A DNA stretch of 33,847 nt from an uncultured Kiritimatiellota bacterium (GCA_934654805.1 CAKUGW010000020.1:1-33847), one strand, 5' to 3'. Positions 15,428 through 24,074 are shown, counted from the stretch's first letter. The notes: a model not told the origin generated them from the letters alone. A program made the numbers and translations.

Positions 15428-17785
15428 ATGGATAACCTGATGCAGATGCATGAGATGACCGAGGCGGACATTCGGTCGCAGTTCATCGATCCCGCGCTCC
15501 GCAGGGCGGGATGGGACGATCATGCCCAAGTCAGGCGCGAACATGACTTCACCGACGGCCGCGTGATCGTGAACGGACACCAGACCGCACGCGGCAAGCG
15601 CAAGCGGGCGGACTACATCCTGTACTACAAGCGCAACCTTCCCCTCGCCATCGTCGAGGCGAAGGACGCAACCCACTGTGTCGGTGCGGGGATGCAGCAG
15701 GCGCTTGAATACGCGGAGATTCTTGACCTCCCGTTCGCCTATTCGACGAACGGACGCGGCTTCCTCGAACACGACCTCAAGACGGGCGCGGAGCGCGAGA
15801 TTCCGATGGATCAGCTGCCGTCCCCCGACGAGCTGTGGCGGCGTTTCACGTCCGCCGAGGGCTTGACGCCGGAACAGGAGAAAATCGTCGCCGAGCCGTA
15901 CTACTTCAAGCAGGGAGAGAAGTCGCCGCGCTACTACCAGCGCATCGCGATCAACCGCACCGTGTCCGCGATTGCACAGGGACAGAAGCGAATTCTCCTG
16001 GTGATGGCGACCGGGACGGGCAAGACGTATACGGCGTTTCAGATCATCCACCGGCTCTGGAAGTCCCGTCAGCGCGAAGGGAAGAAGATGAAGGTCCTCT
16101 TTCTCGCCGACCGCAACATCCTCGTCGATCAGACCCGCTATCAGGACTTCAGTCCGTTCGAGCGGGTGATGACAAAGATCGAGAACCGCAAGTTCGACAC
16201 CGCCTACGACATCTACCTTTCGCTCTATCAGCAGCTCGTCGGCCCGAACGGCGAGAAGTACTACACGGACGTTTCAAAGGGCTTCTTCGACCTTATCGTG
16301 ATCGACGAATGCCACCGGGGCAGCGCAAAGGCCGATTCCGCATGGCGGGACATCCTCACCTATTTCGACTCCGCCGTCCATCTTGGCATGACGGCGACGC
16401 CAAAGGAAACCCGCGAGGTGTCGAACATCTCCTACTTCGGCGATCCTGTCTACAGCTATTCGCTCAAGCAGGGCATTGAGGACGGATTTCTCGCCCCGTA
16501 CAAGGTGATCCGCGTGGGGCTGGACGTGGATGTCATGGGCTGGCGCCCGGCGAAGGGGCAAAGGGACGACAACGGCAACGAGATCGAAGACCGCGAGTAC
16601 GGGTCGCCCGACTACGACAAGAACATCATTCTCAAGGGACGCACCGAGATGGTCGCCCGCCGCGTCTCCCGCTGGCTGCGCGAGAACGGCCGGATGTCGA
16701 AGACCATCGTCTTCTGCACGGGTGTCAACCATGCCGAACGGATGCGCCAGCATCTTGCCAACCTCAATCGCGATATCGGCAACGTCAAATATGTGATGCG
16801 CATCACCGGGGACGATCCCATCGGCAAGAAGCAGCTCGACAACTTCATCGACGTCGAGCAGAAGTACCCCGTCGTGGCCACGACCTCCAAGCTGCTCTCG
16901 ACAGGCGTGGACTGCAAGACGTGCAAGCTGATCGTTCTTGATTCCAATATCCAGTCGATGACCGAATTCAAGCAGATCATCGGTCGTGGAACGCGGCTCC
17001 TCTGGGACAACGACAAGCGGTACTTCACGATCATGGACTTCCGCAACGTGTCGCGGCTCTTCGCCGATCCCGCTTTCGACGGAGATCCCGTGGTCGTGAT
17101 CGACGAGTCGCCGACACCTCCCGATCCGTCGGTCGATTCCGTTGACCCGCTTGATCCGCCGGAACCGCCCGAACCTCCAGTCGAGCCGCCGTTGCCGCCA
17201 GTCCCTCCGCCCCCACCGCCGTATGTGCCGGTCGTGTCCGACGTGGAGGCGCACGTCCTGGATGAGGTGGTCAAGTTCTACGACGTGAACGGCAAGCTGA
17301 CGGTCGAGTCCGTCAAGAGCTACCGGGACGGCATTCGCGGCGTCTATTCGTCGCTTGAAGTGTTCAAGGCGGCGTGGAACCGTGAAACGCAGAAGAGCGT
17401 CATCGCCGAGACGCTGAAGGAACACAACATTCTTCTCTCAAACCTGAAGGACAAGGTCGGCAAGCCGGACTACGACGAATTCGACCTCATCTGCCACCTG
17501 GCTTTCGACCAGAAGCCGCTCACGAAAGCCGAGCGCATCAACCACGTCAAGAAACGCGGCTACCTCTCGAAGTATCAGGGCGTGGCGCGGGAGGTTCTGG
17601 AGACGCTTCTGGAGAAATACGGCGAATCGGGCATCATGGACATTGGCGACATGGTGACGTTCTCCAACGATCCATTCCGCGAACGGTTCGGTTCCGAAAT
17701 GAAGATCGCCAAGGCATTCGGTGGCCGCGACGGACTCCTGAAGGCGATCAAGGAGCTTGAAGACGAACTTTACAAGGCCGCGTAG
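15428..17785 (+). CDS. hsdR: Type I restriction enzyme R subunit
   Basis: 785 residues from ATG 15428; the family-typical start MTEADIRSQFIDPALRRAGWD begins at ATG 15452, and neither start has a clear ribosome binding site. The N-terminal PD-(D/E)xK nuclease has ADYILYY and IVEAKD (about residues 61-80). The SF2 translocase follows with ATGTGKT (Walker A, about 194-200), DECH (about 293-296) and MTATP (about 321-325). IIGRGTRL marks motif VI. A strikingly Pro-rich linker (around positions 17110-17225) separates the motor from the C-terminal helical HsdM-binding domain. The protein cleaves DNA after translocation when the HsdS target is unmethylated. The HsdM gene begins 16 bp downstream. Confidence 0.93.
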   Translation: MDNLMQMHEMTEADIRSQFIDPALRRAGWDDHAQVRREHDFTDGRVIVNGHQTARGKRKRADYILYYKRNLPLAIVEAKDATHCVGAGMQQALEYAEILDLPFAYSTNGRGFLEHDLKTGAEREIPMDQLPSPDELWRRFTSAEGLTPEQEKIVAEPYYFKQGEKSPRYYQRIAINRTVSAIAQGQKRILLVMATGTGKTYTAFQIIHRLWKSRQREGKKMKVLFLADRNILVDQTRYQDFSPFERVMTKIENRKFDTAYDIYLSLYQQLVGPNGEKYYTDVSKGFFDLIVIDECHRGSAKADSAWRDILTYFDSAVHLGMTATPKETREVSNISYFGDPVYSYSLKQGIEDGFLAPYKVIRVGLDVDVMGWRPAKGQRDDNGNEIEDREYGSPDYDKNIILKGRTEMVARRVSRWLRENGRMSKTIVFCTGVNHAERMRQHLANLNRDIGNVKYVMRITGDDPIGKKQLDNFIDVEQKYPVVATTSKLLSTGVDCKTCKLIVLDSNIQSMTEFKQIIGRGTRLLWDNDKRYFTIMDFRNVSRLFADPAFDGDPVVVIDESPTPPDPSVDSVDPLDPPEPPEPPVEPPLPPVPPPPPPYVPVVSDVEAHVLDEVVKFYDVNGKLTVESVKSYRDGIRGVYSSLEVFKAAWNRETQKSVIAETLKEHNILLSNLKDKVGKPDYDEFDLICHLAFDQKPLTKAERINHVKKRGYLSKYQGVAREVLETLLEKYGESGIMDIGDMVTFSNDPFRERFGSEMKIAKAFGGRDGLLKAIKELEDELYKAA

Positions 17786-17801
17786 GCGGCGAAAGGAACA
17801 G

Positions 17802-19274
17802 ATGGGACTCGGCAGCATCGTAAAACGGATTCGGCAGATCATGCGCAACGACGCGGGCGTGAGCGGCGACGCGCAGCGCATCGAGCAGATGGTGTGGATC
17901 ATCTTCCTGAAGGTGTACGATGCGAAGGAGTCCGTCTGGGAGTTCCGCGAGAAGAACTACAGGTCGATCATCCCGGAGAAGCTGCGTTGGCGCAACTGGG
18001 CCGTGGACAGGAAGGACGGCAACGCGCTGACCGCCGATGCCCTTCTCCGCCTTGTCAACGGCGAGCTTTTCCCGACCTTGCAGAATCTCGAAGTCGACGA
18101 GACCACGCCGACGAACAAGGCCATCGTCAAGGCGGTGTTCGAGGACAACAACAACTACATGAAGGATGGCGTCCTTTTGCGTCAGGTCATCAACGTCATC
18201 GACGAAATCGACTTCGACGAATACGAGGATCGCCACGCTTTCGGCGAAATCTACGAGTCGATTCTGAAGGAACTTCAGTCCGCCGGATCGGCCGGCGAGT
18301 TCTATACGCCCCGTGCCGACACGGACTTCATCGTCCAAATGCTCGCGCCGAAACTGGGCGAGCATGTCGCGGACTTCGCCTGTGGTACGGGTGGGTTCCT
18401 GACCTCGACCTTGAAGGTGCTGGAGCCACAGGTGAAGAGCGTCCGTGACCGCCGACTCTTCAACGAGTCCGTCTTCGGCATCGAGAAGAAGCCGTTGCCG
18501 TACCTCCTGTGCGTGACGAACATGCTTCTCCACGACGTCGATGCGCCGCGCATCTACCACGGCAATTCGCTCGAGCGCGACGTGCGCTCCTACAAGGCAC
18601 AGGACAAGTTCGACGTCATCGTGATGAATCCTCCGTACGGCGGCGGCGAGAAGGACGGCGTGAAGATGAACTTCCCGGCCGATCTCCGCTCCAGCGAGAC
18701 CGCCGACCTGTTCATGTCCGTCATCATGTACCGGCTGAAGAAAGGCGGGCGTGCCGCCGTCATCGTGCCGGACGGATTCATGTTCGGAACGGAGGGGGCA
18801 AAGGCGGCAATCAAGCAGAAGCTCCTCAACGAGTTCAACCTGCACACGATCATCCGCCTGCCGCACAGCGTCTTCGCGCCCTACACGGACATCACGACGA
18901 ACATCCTCTTCTTCGACAACACCGAGCCGACGGAATCGACGTGGATCTACCGGCTCGACATGCCGGAGGGCATCAAGCACTTCTCGAAGACCAAGCCGAT
19001 GGAGCTGAAGCACTTCGACGCGGCGGTCGAGTGGTGGAACAACCGTCGTCCGATTCGGGTCGATGGCTTCGACAAGGCCCGCGCGTTCTCCGCGATGGAG
19101 ATCCGCGACGGCAAGTACAACCTCGACCTCTGCGGCTTCCCGCACACGGAAGAGGAGATCAAGCCGCCGCTTGAGCTGATCGCGGACTACCAGCGCAAGC
19201 GTTCCGAGCTGAACGCCAAGATCGACACGGTGCTTTCAGACATCGTGAGGATGATCAAGGAGGCCCAGAGATGA
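17802..19274 (+). CDS. hsdM: Type I DNA methyltransferase M subunit (adenine-N6)
   Basis: 490 residues. The start at ATG 17802 is preceded by AAAGGAAC. The N-terminal helical HsdM domain (1-150) is followed by the N6-adenine methyltransferase domain, with the AdoMet-binding motif FACGTGGF (192-199) and the catalytic NPPY (276-279). TPRAD before motif I is also typical. With HsdS it methylates the target adenines; with HsdR it forms the restriction complex. The stop overlaps the start of the following DUF1016 gene by four bases (ATGA), so translation is probably coupled. Confidence 0.94.
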   Translation: MGLGSIVKRIRQIMRNDAGVSGDAQRIEQMVWIIFLKVYDAKESVWEFREKNYRSIIPEKLRWRNWAVDRKDGNALTADALLRLVNGELFPTLQNLEVDETTPTNKAIVKAVFEDNNNYMKDGVLLRQVINVIDEIDFDEYEDRHAFGEIYESILKELQSAGSAGEFYTPRADTDFIVQMLAPKLGEHVADFACGTGGFLTSTLKVLEPQVKSVRDRRLFNESVFGIEKKPLPYLLCVTNMLLHDVDAPRIYHGNSLERDVRSYKAQDKFDVIVMNPPYGGGEKDGVKMNFPADLRSSETADLFMSVIMYRLKKGGRAAVIVPDGFMFGTEGAKAAIKQKLLNEFNLHTIIRLPHSVFAPYTDITTNILFFDNTEPTESTWIYRLDMPEGIKHFSKTKPMELKHFDAAVEWWNNRRPIRVDGFDKARAFSAMEIRDGKYNLDLCGFPHTEEEIKPPLELIADYQRKRSELNAKIDTVLSDIVRMIKEAQR

Positions 19275-20446
19275 CAAAGGCCGTCAAGCAGTCGTCTCTT
19301 TCCGATCGGGTGGTCGCACTGATCGAGACGGCGAAGCGCAAAGTCGGCACAACCGTCAATCTTGCGCAAGTGTATACCAACTATGAGATTGGCCGCCAGA
19401 TTGTCGAAGAAGAGCAAAAAGGCAGGAAACGGGCAGAGTACGGCGAGAAAATACTGATTGAGCTGTCTTCGAGACTGACGGCGAGGTTCGGGCGAGGGTG
19501 GAGTGCCGAAAGCCTTCGCAAGATGAGGGCGTTCTTCATGATGTATTCAGAATTCCACAACACCGTTGTGGAAATTCCCTCCAACGCTGAAAGCAGATTC
19601 GTAAGCGGTGCTTGTGAAGTTCCAGAAGAAGGCCGTAAGCCTGTTGCATTGGTGCATGAATTCACTCTGAGCTGGTCGCATTATCTTCTTCTGATGCGGA
19701 TCAAGGATCCCGTTGAACGTGCCTTTTACGAACGCGAAGCGACGGAGGGCGGATGGTCGTTCCGAGACTTGGATCGACAAATTTCCTCGTCCCTGTTCGA
19801 ACGACTGGAGGTGGCTAAGGACAAAAAGAAAGTCCGTGCATTGATGAGCCGCCCCGCACCGAAGCCGGAAACCGCCGAAGAGCCGATGAAGGATCCGTAT
19901 GTGCTGGAGTTTCTCGGCCTTCCCGATGACATGACATATGACGAGAACTTTCTTGAGGGCAAGATCATCGAGCATCTTCAGCAGTTCATGCTTGAGCTGG
20001 GAAAGGGCTTCACGTTTGTCGGACGGCAGGTTCGCTTCTCGCTTGGCGTGAATCACTTCCGTCCCGACCTCGTGTTCTACAATCGCTTCACGCGGTCGTT
20101 CTTCGTGATGGATCTGAAACTCGGCAAGGTGACAAACCGTGACCTTGGGCAGATGCAGACATACGTTCATCATTACGACCGCAATGTGAAACTGCCGGAG
20201 GAGAATCCGACGATTGGCATTTTGCTGAGTTCGCAGAAGGTTGATGATGCCGTCGTGGAACTGACCTTGCCAGAAAGCGAACAGAACCGCATTTTCGTCA
20301 AGCAGTACAGTGACGTCATGCCGTCAAAGGATGCGCTGCGGCGGATCGTCATTGAGGACAAGAAAGCCTTTGAGAAGCGAAAGCGTCTCGCAGCACTTAG
20401 TAAAGTAGGGCAAGGGAAAGAGAAGAACAGTTTACGGAGTTCTTGA
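19271..20446 (+). CDS. DUF1016 (YhcG-type) PD-(D/E)xK nuclease-like protein, copy 1
   Basis: 391 residues. The N-terminal DUF1016_N part (about 10-190) has YEIGRQIVEEEQKG, AEYGEKILIELSSRL and SAESLRKMRAFF. The C-terminal nuclease-like domain (about 205-375) has VLEFLGL, an LELGKGFTFVGRQ strand with Glu242, RPDLVFY with Asp266, and DLK with Asp281 and Lys283, a complete PD-(D/E)xK set. Such proteins often sit inside type I restriction loci and are suspected to act in defence, but the role is not established. It overlaps hsdM by four bases. Its last residues run into a 34-bp sequence matching the 3' end of copy 2, read here in another frame, so the C-terminus may have been altered by recombination. 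Confidence 0.8.
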   Translation: MTKAVKQSSLSDRVVALIETAKRKVGTTVNLAQVYTNYEIGRQIVEEEQKGRKRAEYGEKILIELSSRLTARFGRGWSAESLRKMRAFFMMYSEFHNTVVEIPSNAESRFVSGACEVPEEGRKPVALVHEFTLSWSHYLLLMRIKDPVERAFYEREATEGGWSFRDLDRQISSSLFERLEVAKDKKKVRALMSRPAPKPETAEEPMKDPYVLEFLGLPDDMTYDENFLEGKIIEHLQQFMLELGKGFTFVGRQVRFSLGVNHFRPDLVFYNRFTRSFFVMDLKLGKVTNRDLGQMQTYVHHYDRNVKLPEENPTIGILLSSQKVDDAVVELTLPESEQNRIFVKQYSDVMPSKDALRRIVIEDKKAFEKRKRLAALSKVGQGKEKNSLRSS

Positions 20447-20463
20447 AAAAGGAGAACGAGGGC
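20430..20463. repeat. Direct repeat, left copy (34 bp)
   Basis: GTTTACGGAGTT...GAACGAGGGC matches 24014-24047 at 32 of 34 positions in the same orientation. In the right copy it encodes part of the C-terminus (TEFLKKENEG) of the second DUF1016 protein. Here it straddles the stop of the first. The pair brackets the hsdS-recombinase-hsdS'-DUF1016 module. Confidence 0.75.
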
Positions 20464-20487
20464 ATATCACAATGAAAGATCGAAGTT

Positions 20488-21288
20488 ATGGGAATGACGG
20501 AACTTAAGCACTTAATTGATGAATTGAACGTATTGTCTTGCGCTTTCCCCGACAAACTGAAGAAGTCTATCCTCCAATACGCCGTCGAAGGCAAGCTTGT
20601 CCCGCAAGACCCGAATGACGAACCGGCATCCGCGCTGGTCGAGCACATCGCCGAGGAACGAAAGGCTTTGGTCAAGGCTGGCAAATTGAAGCGAGACAAG
20701 AACGAGTCGGTCATTTTCCGTGGTGCCGATAGGCTGGCCTACGAGACCCGCAACGGCGAAACCGTGTGCATCGAGGACGAGCTGCCGTTCAAGATCCCGG
20801 AAACCTGGGCCTGGGTGCGACTGGGGGAAATTTCAAACTATGGACAATGTGTGGGGACGGATAACGTATCTAAAGGGGCGTGGATGCTCGACCTTGAAGA
20901 TATTGAAAAAGGCGGGCGACTGCTCATCAAGAACAGGACTCGTGAATCTAAAAGCACAAAGCACGTTTTCAAGAAAGGCCAGATTCTTTACAGCAAGCTA
21001 CGTCCATATTTGCGGAAGGTGCTTGTTGCCGACGAAGACGGATATTGCACATCTGAAATCATTCCCATTACGTTCATGGGGGAAATCAATCCGCTCTTCG
21101 CGGTTCTGGTGCTGAACTCACCTTATTTCGTAGATTACACGCTCTCGTGTTGTTGTGGCGTGAAGATGCCCCGTCTGACGACGGGTGATGCCCGCGCCGC
21201 CTACTTTCCTCTGCCGCCAATTGCCGAGCAGGCGAGAATCGTCAGCGAAGTCGAAAGACTGGAGAAACAAGTCGCGCGACTTCAATAG
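20488..21288 (+). CDS. hsdS: Type I restriction specificity subunit, half-length, expressed copy
   Basis: 266 residues instead of the usual 400 or so. The N-terminal conserved helix has LKKSILQYAVEGKLVPQDPND and an Ala/Lys-rich helix (about 25-75). It leads into PFKIPETWAWVRLGEI (about 100-115), which opens a single target recognition domain. The protein ends just after PLPPIAEQARIVSEVERLEKQV, where a second domain would normally follow. Half subunits of this type can dimerise to recognise a palindromic-type bipartite site. Codons 77-113 lie in the left arm of a 108-bp inverted repeat shared with a silent cassette. Everything downstream can therefore be exchanged by inversion. ATG 20494 is an alternative start; neither start has a strong ribosome binding site. 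Confidence 0.88.
   Translation: MGMTELKHLIDELNVLSCAFPDKLKKSILQYAVEGKLVPQDPNDEPASALVEHIAEERKALVKAGKLKRDKNESVIFRGADRLAYETRNGETVCIEDELPFKIPETWAWVRLGEISNYGQCVGTDNVSKGAWMLDLEDIEKGGRLLIKNRTRESKSTKHVFKKGQILYSKLRPYLRKVLVADEDGYCTSEIIPITFMGEINPLFAVLVLNSPYFVDYTLSCCCGVKMPRLTTGDARAAYFPLPPIAEQARIVSEVERLEKQVARLQ
20718..20825 (+). repeat. Inverted repeat of the hsdS switch, left arm (108 bp)
   Basis: Begins CCGTGGTGCCGATAGG and ends TGCGACTGGG. It is the reverse complement of 22651-22758 with one mismatch (G here, T there, changing Ala to Ser). It lies at the boundary between the conserved N-terminus and the recognition domain of the expressed hsdS. Confidence 0.93.
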
Positions 21289-21332
21289 CCATTCCGTTTC
21301 CTATCATAGTATATCCACTGAAAGGAATGACT

Positions 21333-22142
21333 ATGATAGACATCGAAAACTATGCCGCGTTTCTGCGGAAAACAAACAAGTCCGAAAACACGGTCTCGTC
21401 GTATCTTTATGCGGCAAGACAGTTCACAACGCTCTACGGCGAGGTGACAAAGCAGAACCTTCGACTCTACAAGACCTATCTTGTGGAGAATTTCAAGCCA
21501 AAGACCGTCAACATTCGCCTGTTGGCTTTGAACGGCTATGCCGTTAGCATTGGGAAGCCGGAACTGAAGCTTCGTCTCGTTCGGATCCAGCAGAAACCAT
21601 TTCTCGAAAATGTCATCAGCAATGAGGACTACACCTACTTCAAGAGAAAGCTGAACAATCCGGCAGAACGATATTGGTACTTTGTCATTCGGTTCTTGGC
21701 GGCAACTGGCGCACGCATTAGCGAGCTTCTGCAAATCAAGGTTGAACACGTCTCAGTCGGTTTCATCGATCTCTACTCCAAAGGCGGCAAAGTGAGGAGA
21801 ATCTACATCCCAGCCAAGCTCAAGGACGAGGCGACCGCATGGCTGGCCGCGCGTAACCAGTCGTCTGGATTCATCTTTGTCAACCGCAAGGGGGAACGAA
21901 TCACGGCACGTGGCGTTGCCGCACAATTGAAGAAGCTCGCCGTGAAGTACAGGCTCAATGCCGCCGTGGTCTATCCGCACTCATTTCGCCATCGATTCGC
22001 GAAGAACTTTCTCGATCATTTCAATGACATTTCACTGCTGGCCGACCTGATGGGGCATGAGAGCATCGAAACCACGCGCATCTACCTTCGCCGCACCAGC
22101 ACCGAGCAGCAGACGATTGTCAATCGAGTGGTCACTTGGTAA
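21333..22142 (+). CDS. Tyrosine recombinase, probable hsdS invertase
   Basis: 269 residues from ATG 21333, which has GAAAGG eight bases upstream; an ATG at 21327 would leave only one base of spacing. The N-terminal SAM-like core-binding domain (about 1-90) is followed by the catalytic domain. Numbered from the 21327 start, all expected residues are present: Arg130 in TGARISEL, Lys155 in SKGGKVRR, His218 and Arg221 in PHSFRHR, His244 in LMGHESIETT, and nucleophile Tyr253 in RIYLRR. It lies between the expressed and the inverted silent hsdS, inside the segment it would invert. Its 3' end overlaps that of the silent hsdS by about 11 bases. The arrangement matches known recombinase-driven hsdS switches. 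No phage genes surround it. Confidence 0.88.
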   Translation: MIDIENYAAFLRKTNKSENTVSSYLYAARQFTTLYGEVTKQNLRLYKTYLVENFKPKTVNIRLLALNGYAVSIGKPELKLRLVRIQQKPFLENVISNEDYTYFKRKLNNPAERYWYFVIRFLAATGARISELLQIKVEHVSVGFIDLYSKGGKVRRIYIPAKLKDEATAWLAARNQSSGFIFVNRKGERITARGVAAQLKKLAVKYRLNAAVVYPHSFRHRFAKNFLDHFNDISLLADLMGHESIETTRIYLRRTSTEQQTIVNRVVTW

Positions 22143-22758
22143 GCGTTTCGCTGGCCTTCAGCATCTTTTCGATTTGCTCAACAATCCGCTTCTGCTCCGC
22201 GAGGGGCGGAAGCGGAAGCAAATAATTTACGACGGTAGAAGTCGCCAATTCTTTTTGCTTCGTCGAACCGAACCATCGGCTTTGTCCTCAATGATAGACT
22301 GAACACTTGGCCCAGTAAGATACGAAAAGACATATCGAGGGTCTACAAACTTCTTTAGAACACGGATGACCGTCACATGACTGTCTGCAACGGCAATCTT
22401 ATAGGGGTTAAGATTGGTCTTATATATGGCCATGCGACCCAAGGTCCCCAACCCGGTCGAGTTCCAGAGCAAGTCGTTGTCTTGTAAAAACTGTTCTTGC
22501 GCATACTTTGAAATCGTTTTGGGGTCGATGAATTGGGCTTTTTCAATACAAAAACCCGACCATTGATTACACTTCTGCGCAATCACAGGGCATGCCTTGA
22601 TAGGAGAATATTGCGGCGACTTACCGCGATGAACAAATGAACAGATCGATCCCAGTCGCACCCAGGCCCAGGTTTCCGGGATCTTGAACGGCAGCTCGTC
22701 CTCGATGCACACGGTTTCGCCGTTGCGGGTCTCGTAGGCCAGCCTATCGGAACCACGG
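22132..22758 (-). pseudogene. hsdS': Silent inverted hsdS cassette, frameshifted
   Basis: A promoterless 5'-truncated hsdS beginning inside the right inverted-repeat arm with RGSDRLAYETRNGE. It carries a different recognition domain (GSICSFVHRGKSPQ... through NDLLWNSTGLGTLGRM). A tandem GGTTC GGTTC at 22274-22265 (minus) shifts the frame, giving a stop at 22229-22227. Removing one GGTTC restores ADGSTKQKELATSTV and PLPPLAEQKRIVEQIEKM, ending at a TGA at 22134-22132. As found, inversion would express a truncated protein, so this may be an OFF position rather than a second specificity. A sequencing error or a slippage site are alternatives. Confidence 0.8.
22651..22758 (-). repeat. Inverted repeat of the hsdS switch, right arm (108 bp)
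   Basis: Reverse complement of 20718-20825 with 107 of 108 bases identical. Recombination between the arms would invert about 2.04 kb, including the recombinase gene, and join the expressed N-terminus to the silent recognition domain. Confidence 0.93.
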
Positions 22759-22807
22759 CAACACAGAGTCCCGTCTTTCGGCATCGGACAAAACCGTGTC
22801 TCGGCGA

Positions 22808-22836
22808 TGATTTCCCGCCCTTCATTTTGGTATAAT
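22808..22836 (+). promoter_or_regulatory. Promoter of the second DUF1016 gene
   Basis: TATAAT at 22831-22836 preceded by ATTTTGG, with TGATTT at -35 spacing of 17 bp. Aligning with 15331-15400, the two regions share CTCGGC, TGATTTC, CATTTTG, TATAAT and TTCCG in the same order. The start site would be near 22843, with AAGGAAA before the ATG at 22872. Confidence 0.6.
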
Positions 22837-22871
22837 GTGCCTCGTTTCCGAATGATCAAGGAAACGCAACG

Positions 22872-24074
22872 ATGACGAATGCCATGAATGAAAAAATGCC
22901 GGACTTTGAGAAACTGATCGGGCGCATTCGCGCAACGTCAGAGGCGTTGCAACAGGATGCGCTCGTGGTCATTAACCGCAGCGTAACGGCGCGGGCGTGG
23001 CTCACGGGCTATTACATCGTTGAGTATGAGCAACATGGTGAAGACCGTGCAAAGTACGGTGAACAGTTGCTGAAGCGGTTGGCGATGCGTTTGGGAAGTG
23101 ACAAATTTGCCGCGCCGACATTGAAAACCTATCGCCTGTTCTATAAGCTTTACCCAACCCTTGCAGACGAGATTCGCCGTTATCTGGAAAGTCGCTTTGG
23201 AAAAGGCTCGACGGTGTCGAGCCAATTGACAGGGATTGCGGCAAACGCCTTGCCGGAGAAAGGATCGACAGCGTCGACCTTATCCGTCGAGCAAGGAATA
23301 CTCGTATATTCCGGTGATGATGTTGACATAACCCCCTCTGCCATCTTCAACCGTCTCTCATACTCGCACATCTGTGAACTGCTGCATCTTCCCGAACCGA
23401 TGATGCGGACGTTCTATGCGTTTGAGGCGATTCGCGGAACATGGAGCGTGCGGGCTTTGCGCCGACAGATTGACAGCCAATACTATCAGCGCGTCGGATG
23501 GGCGAAGAATCCGCATAAGCTCGCAGCCTTAGCGCAAGGGCGGGCAGAGAAACTGGACGCGAAAGACTTCATCAAACAGAACACGGTTCTCGAATTCCTC
23601 GGACTGAAGCCGCAGGGAGACTGGGACGAATCGGATCTTGAGAGAGGAATCCTCGACAATCTCAAGACCTTTATCCTGGAACTTGGGGCGGGCTTCTGTT
23701 TCGAGGATCAGCAACAGAACATCTTGATTGATGATGTCTACGAACGGATCGATCTCGTCTTCTATCACCGCATCCTCAAATGCCATGTCCTGATCGAGCT
23801 TAAGCCAAAGAAACTGAACTACCGGGATATTGCACAGCTGAGTCTCTACATGTCCTATTACCGCAAGAACAAGATGACAAGTGGTGACAATCCGCCGATC
23901 GGCATCCTCCTGTGTACGGGCGTTGGTCACGAGACGGCGGAATACCTCGCGCCATTTACGGATCCGAAGCTTTTCCTGTCCGAATACCAACTTCAGCTCC
24001 CCGCAAAAGAGTGGTTTACGGAGTTTTTGAAAAAGGAGAACGAAGGCGTGTCCACCGCCAGCATCGGGATCTGA
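22872..24074 (+). CDS. DUF1016 (YhcG-type) PD-(D/E)xK nuclease-like protein, copy 2
   Basis: 400 residues. The N-terminal DUF1016_N part (about 10-210) has ARAWLTGYYIVEYEQHGEDRAKYGEQLLKRLA and FEAIRGTWSVRALRRQI. The C-terminal nuclease-like domain has VLEFLGL, an ILELGAGFCFEDQQ strand, ERIDLVFYH with Asp294, and IELK with Glu309 and Lys311. It is clearly paralogous in architecture to copy 1 but divergent in sequence apart from the shared 34-bp 3' segment. It has its own promoter and ribosome binding site. It closes the restriction module, and the regulator gene follows within about 30 bp. A defence-associated role is likely by context but unproven. Confidence 0.8.
   Translation: MTNAMNEKMPDFEKLIGRIRATSEALQQDALVVINRSVTARAWLTGYYIVEYEQHGEDRAKYGEQLLKRLAMRLGSDKFAAPTLKTYRLFYKLYPTLADEIRRYLESRFGKGSTVSSQLTGIAANALPEKGSTASTLSVEQGILVYSGDDVDITPSAIFNRLSYSHICELLHLPEPMMRTFYAFEAIRGTWSVRALRRQIDSQYYQRVGWAKNPHKLAALAQGRAEKLDAKDFIKQNTVLEFLGLKPQGDWDESDLERGILDNLKTFILELGAGFCFEDQQQNILIDDVYERIDLVFYHRILKCHVLIELKPKKLNYRDIAQLSLYMSYYRKNKMTSGDNPPIGILLCTGVGHETAEYLAPFTDPKLFLSEYQLQLPAKEWFTEFLKKENEGVSTASIGI
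24014..24047. repeat. Direct repeat, right copy (34 bp)
   Basis: Same orientation as 20430-20463 with two mismatches. Here it is in frame within the second DUF1016 gene. Homologous exchange between the copies would delete the hsdS switch module. Confidence 0.75.

Noticed and set aside
20472..20507. Eleven-codon reading frame just before hsdS
   Set aside because: An ATG at 20472 opens a tiny frame overlapping the hsdS start. Nothing but position supports it, so it is not listed as a gene.
21333..22142. Integrase of a prophage or integrative element
   Set aside because: No phage or conjugation genes and no tRNA attachment site are nearby. Its position between inverted hsdS copies fits a dedicated invertase.
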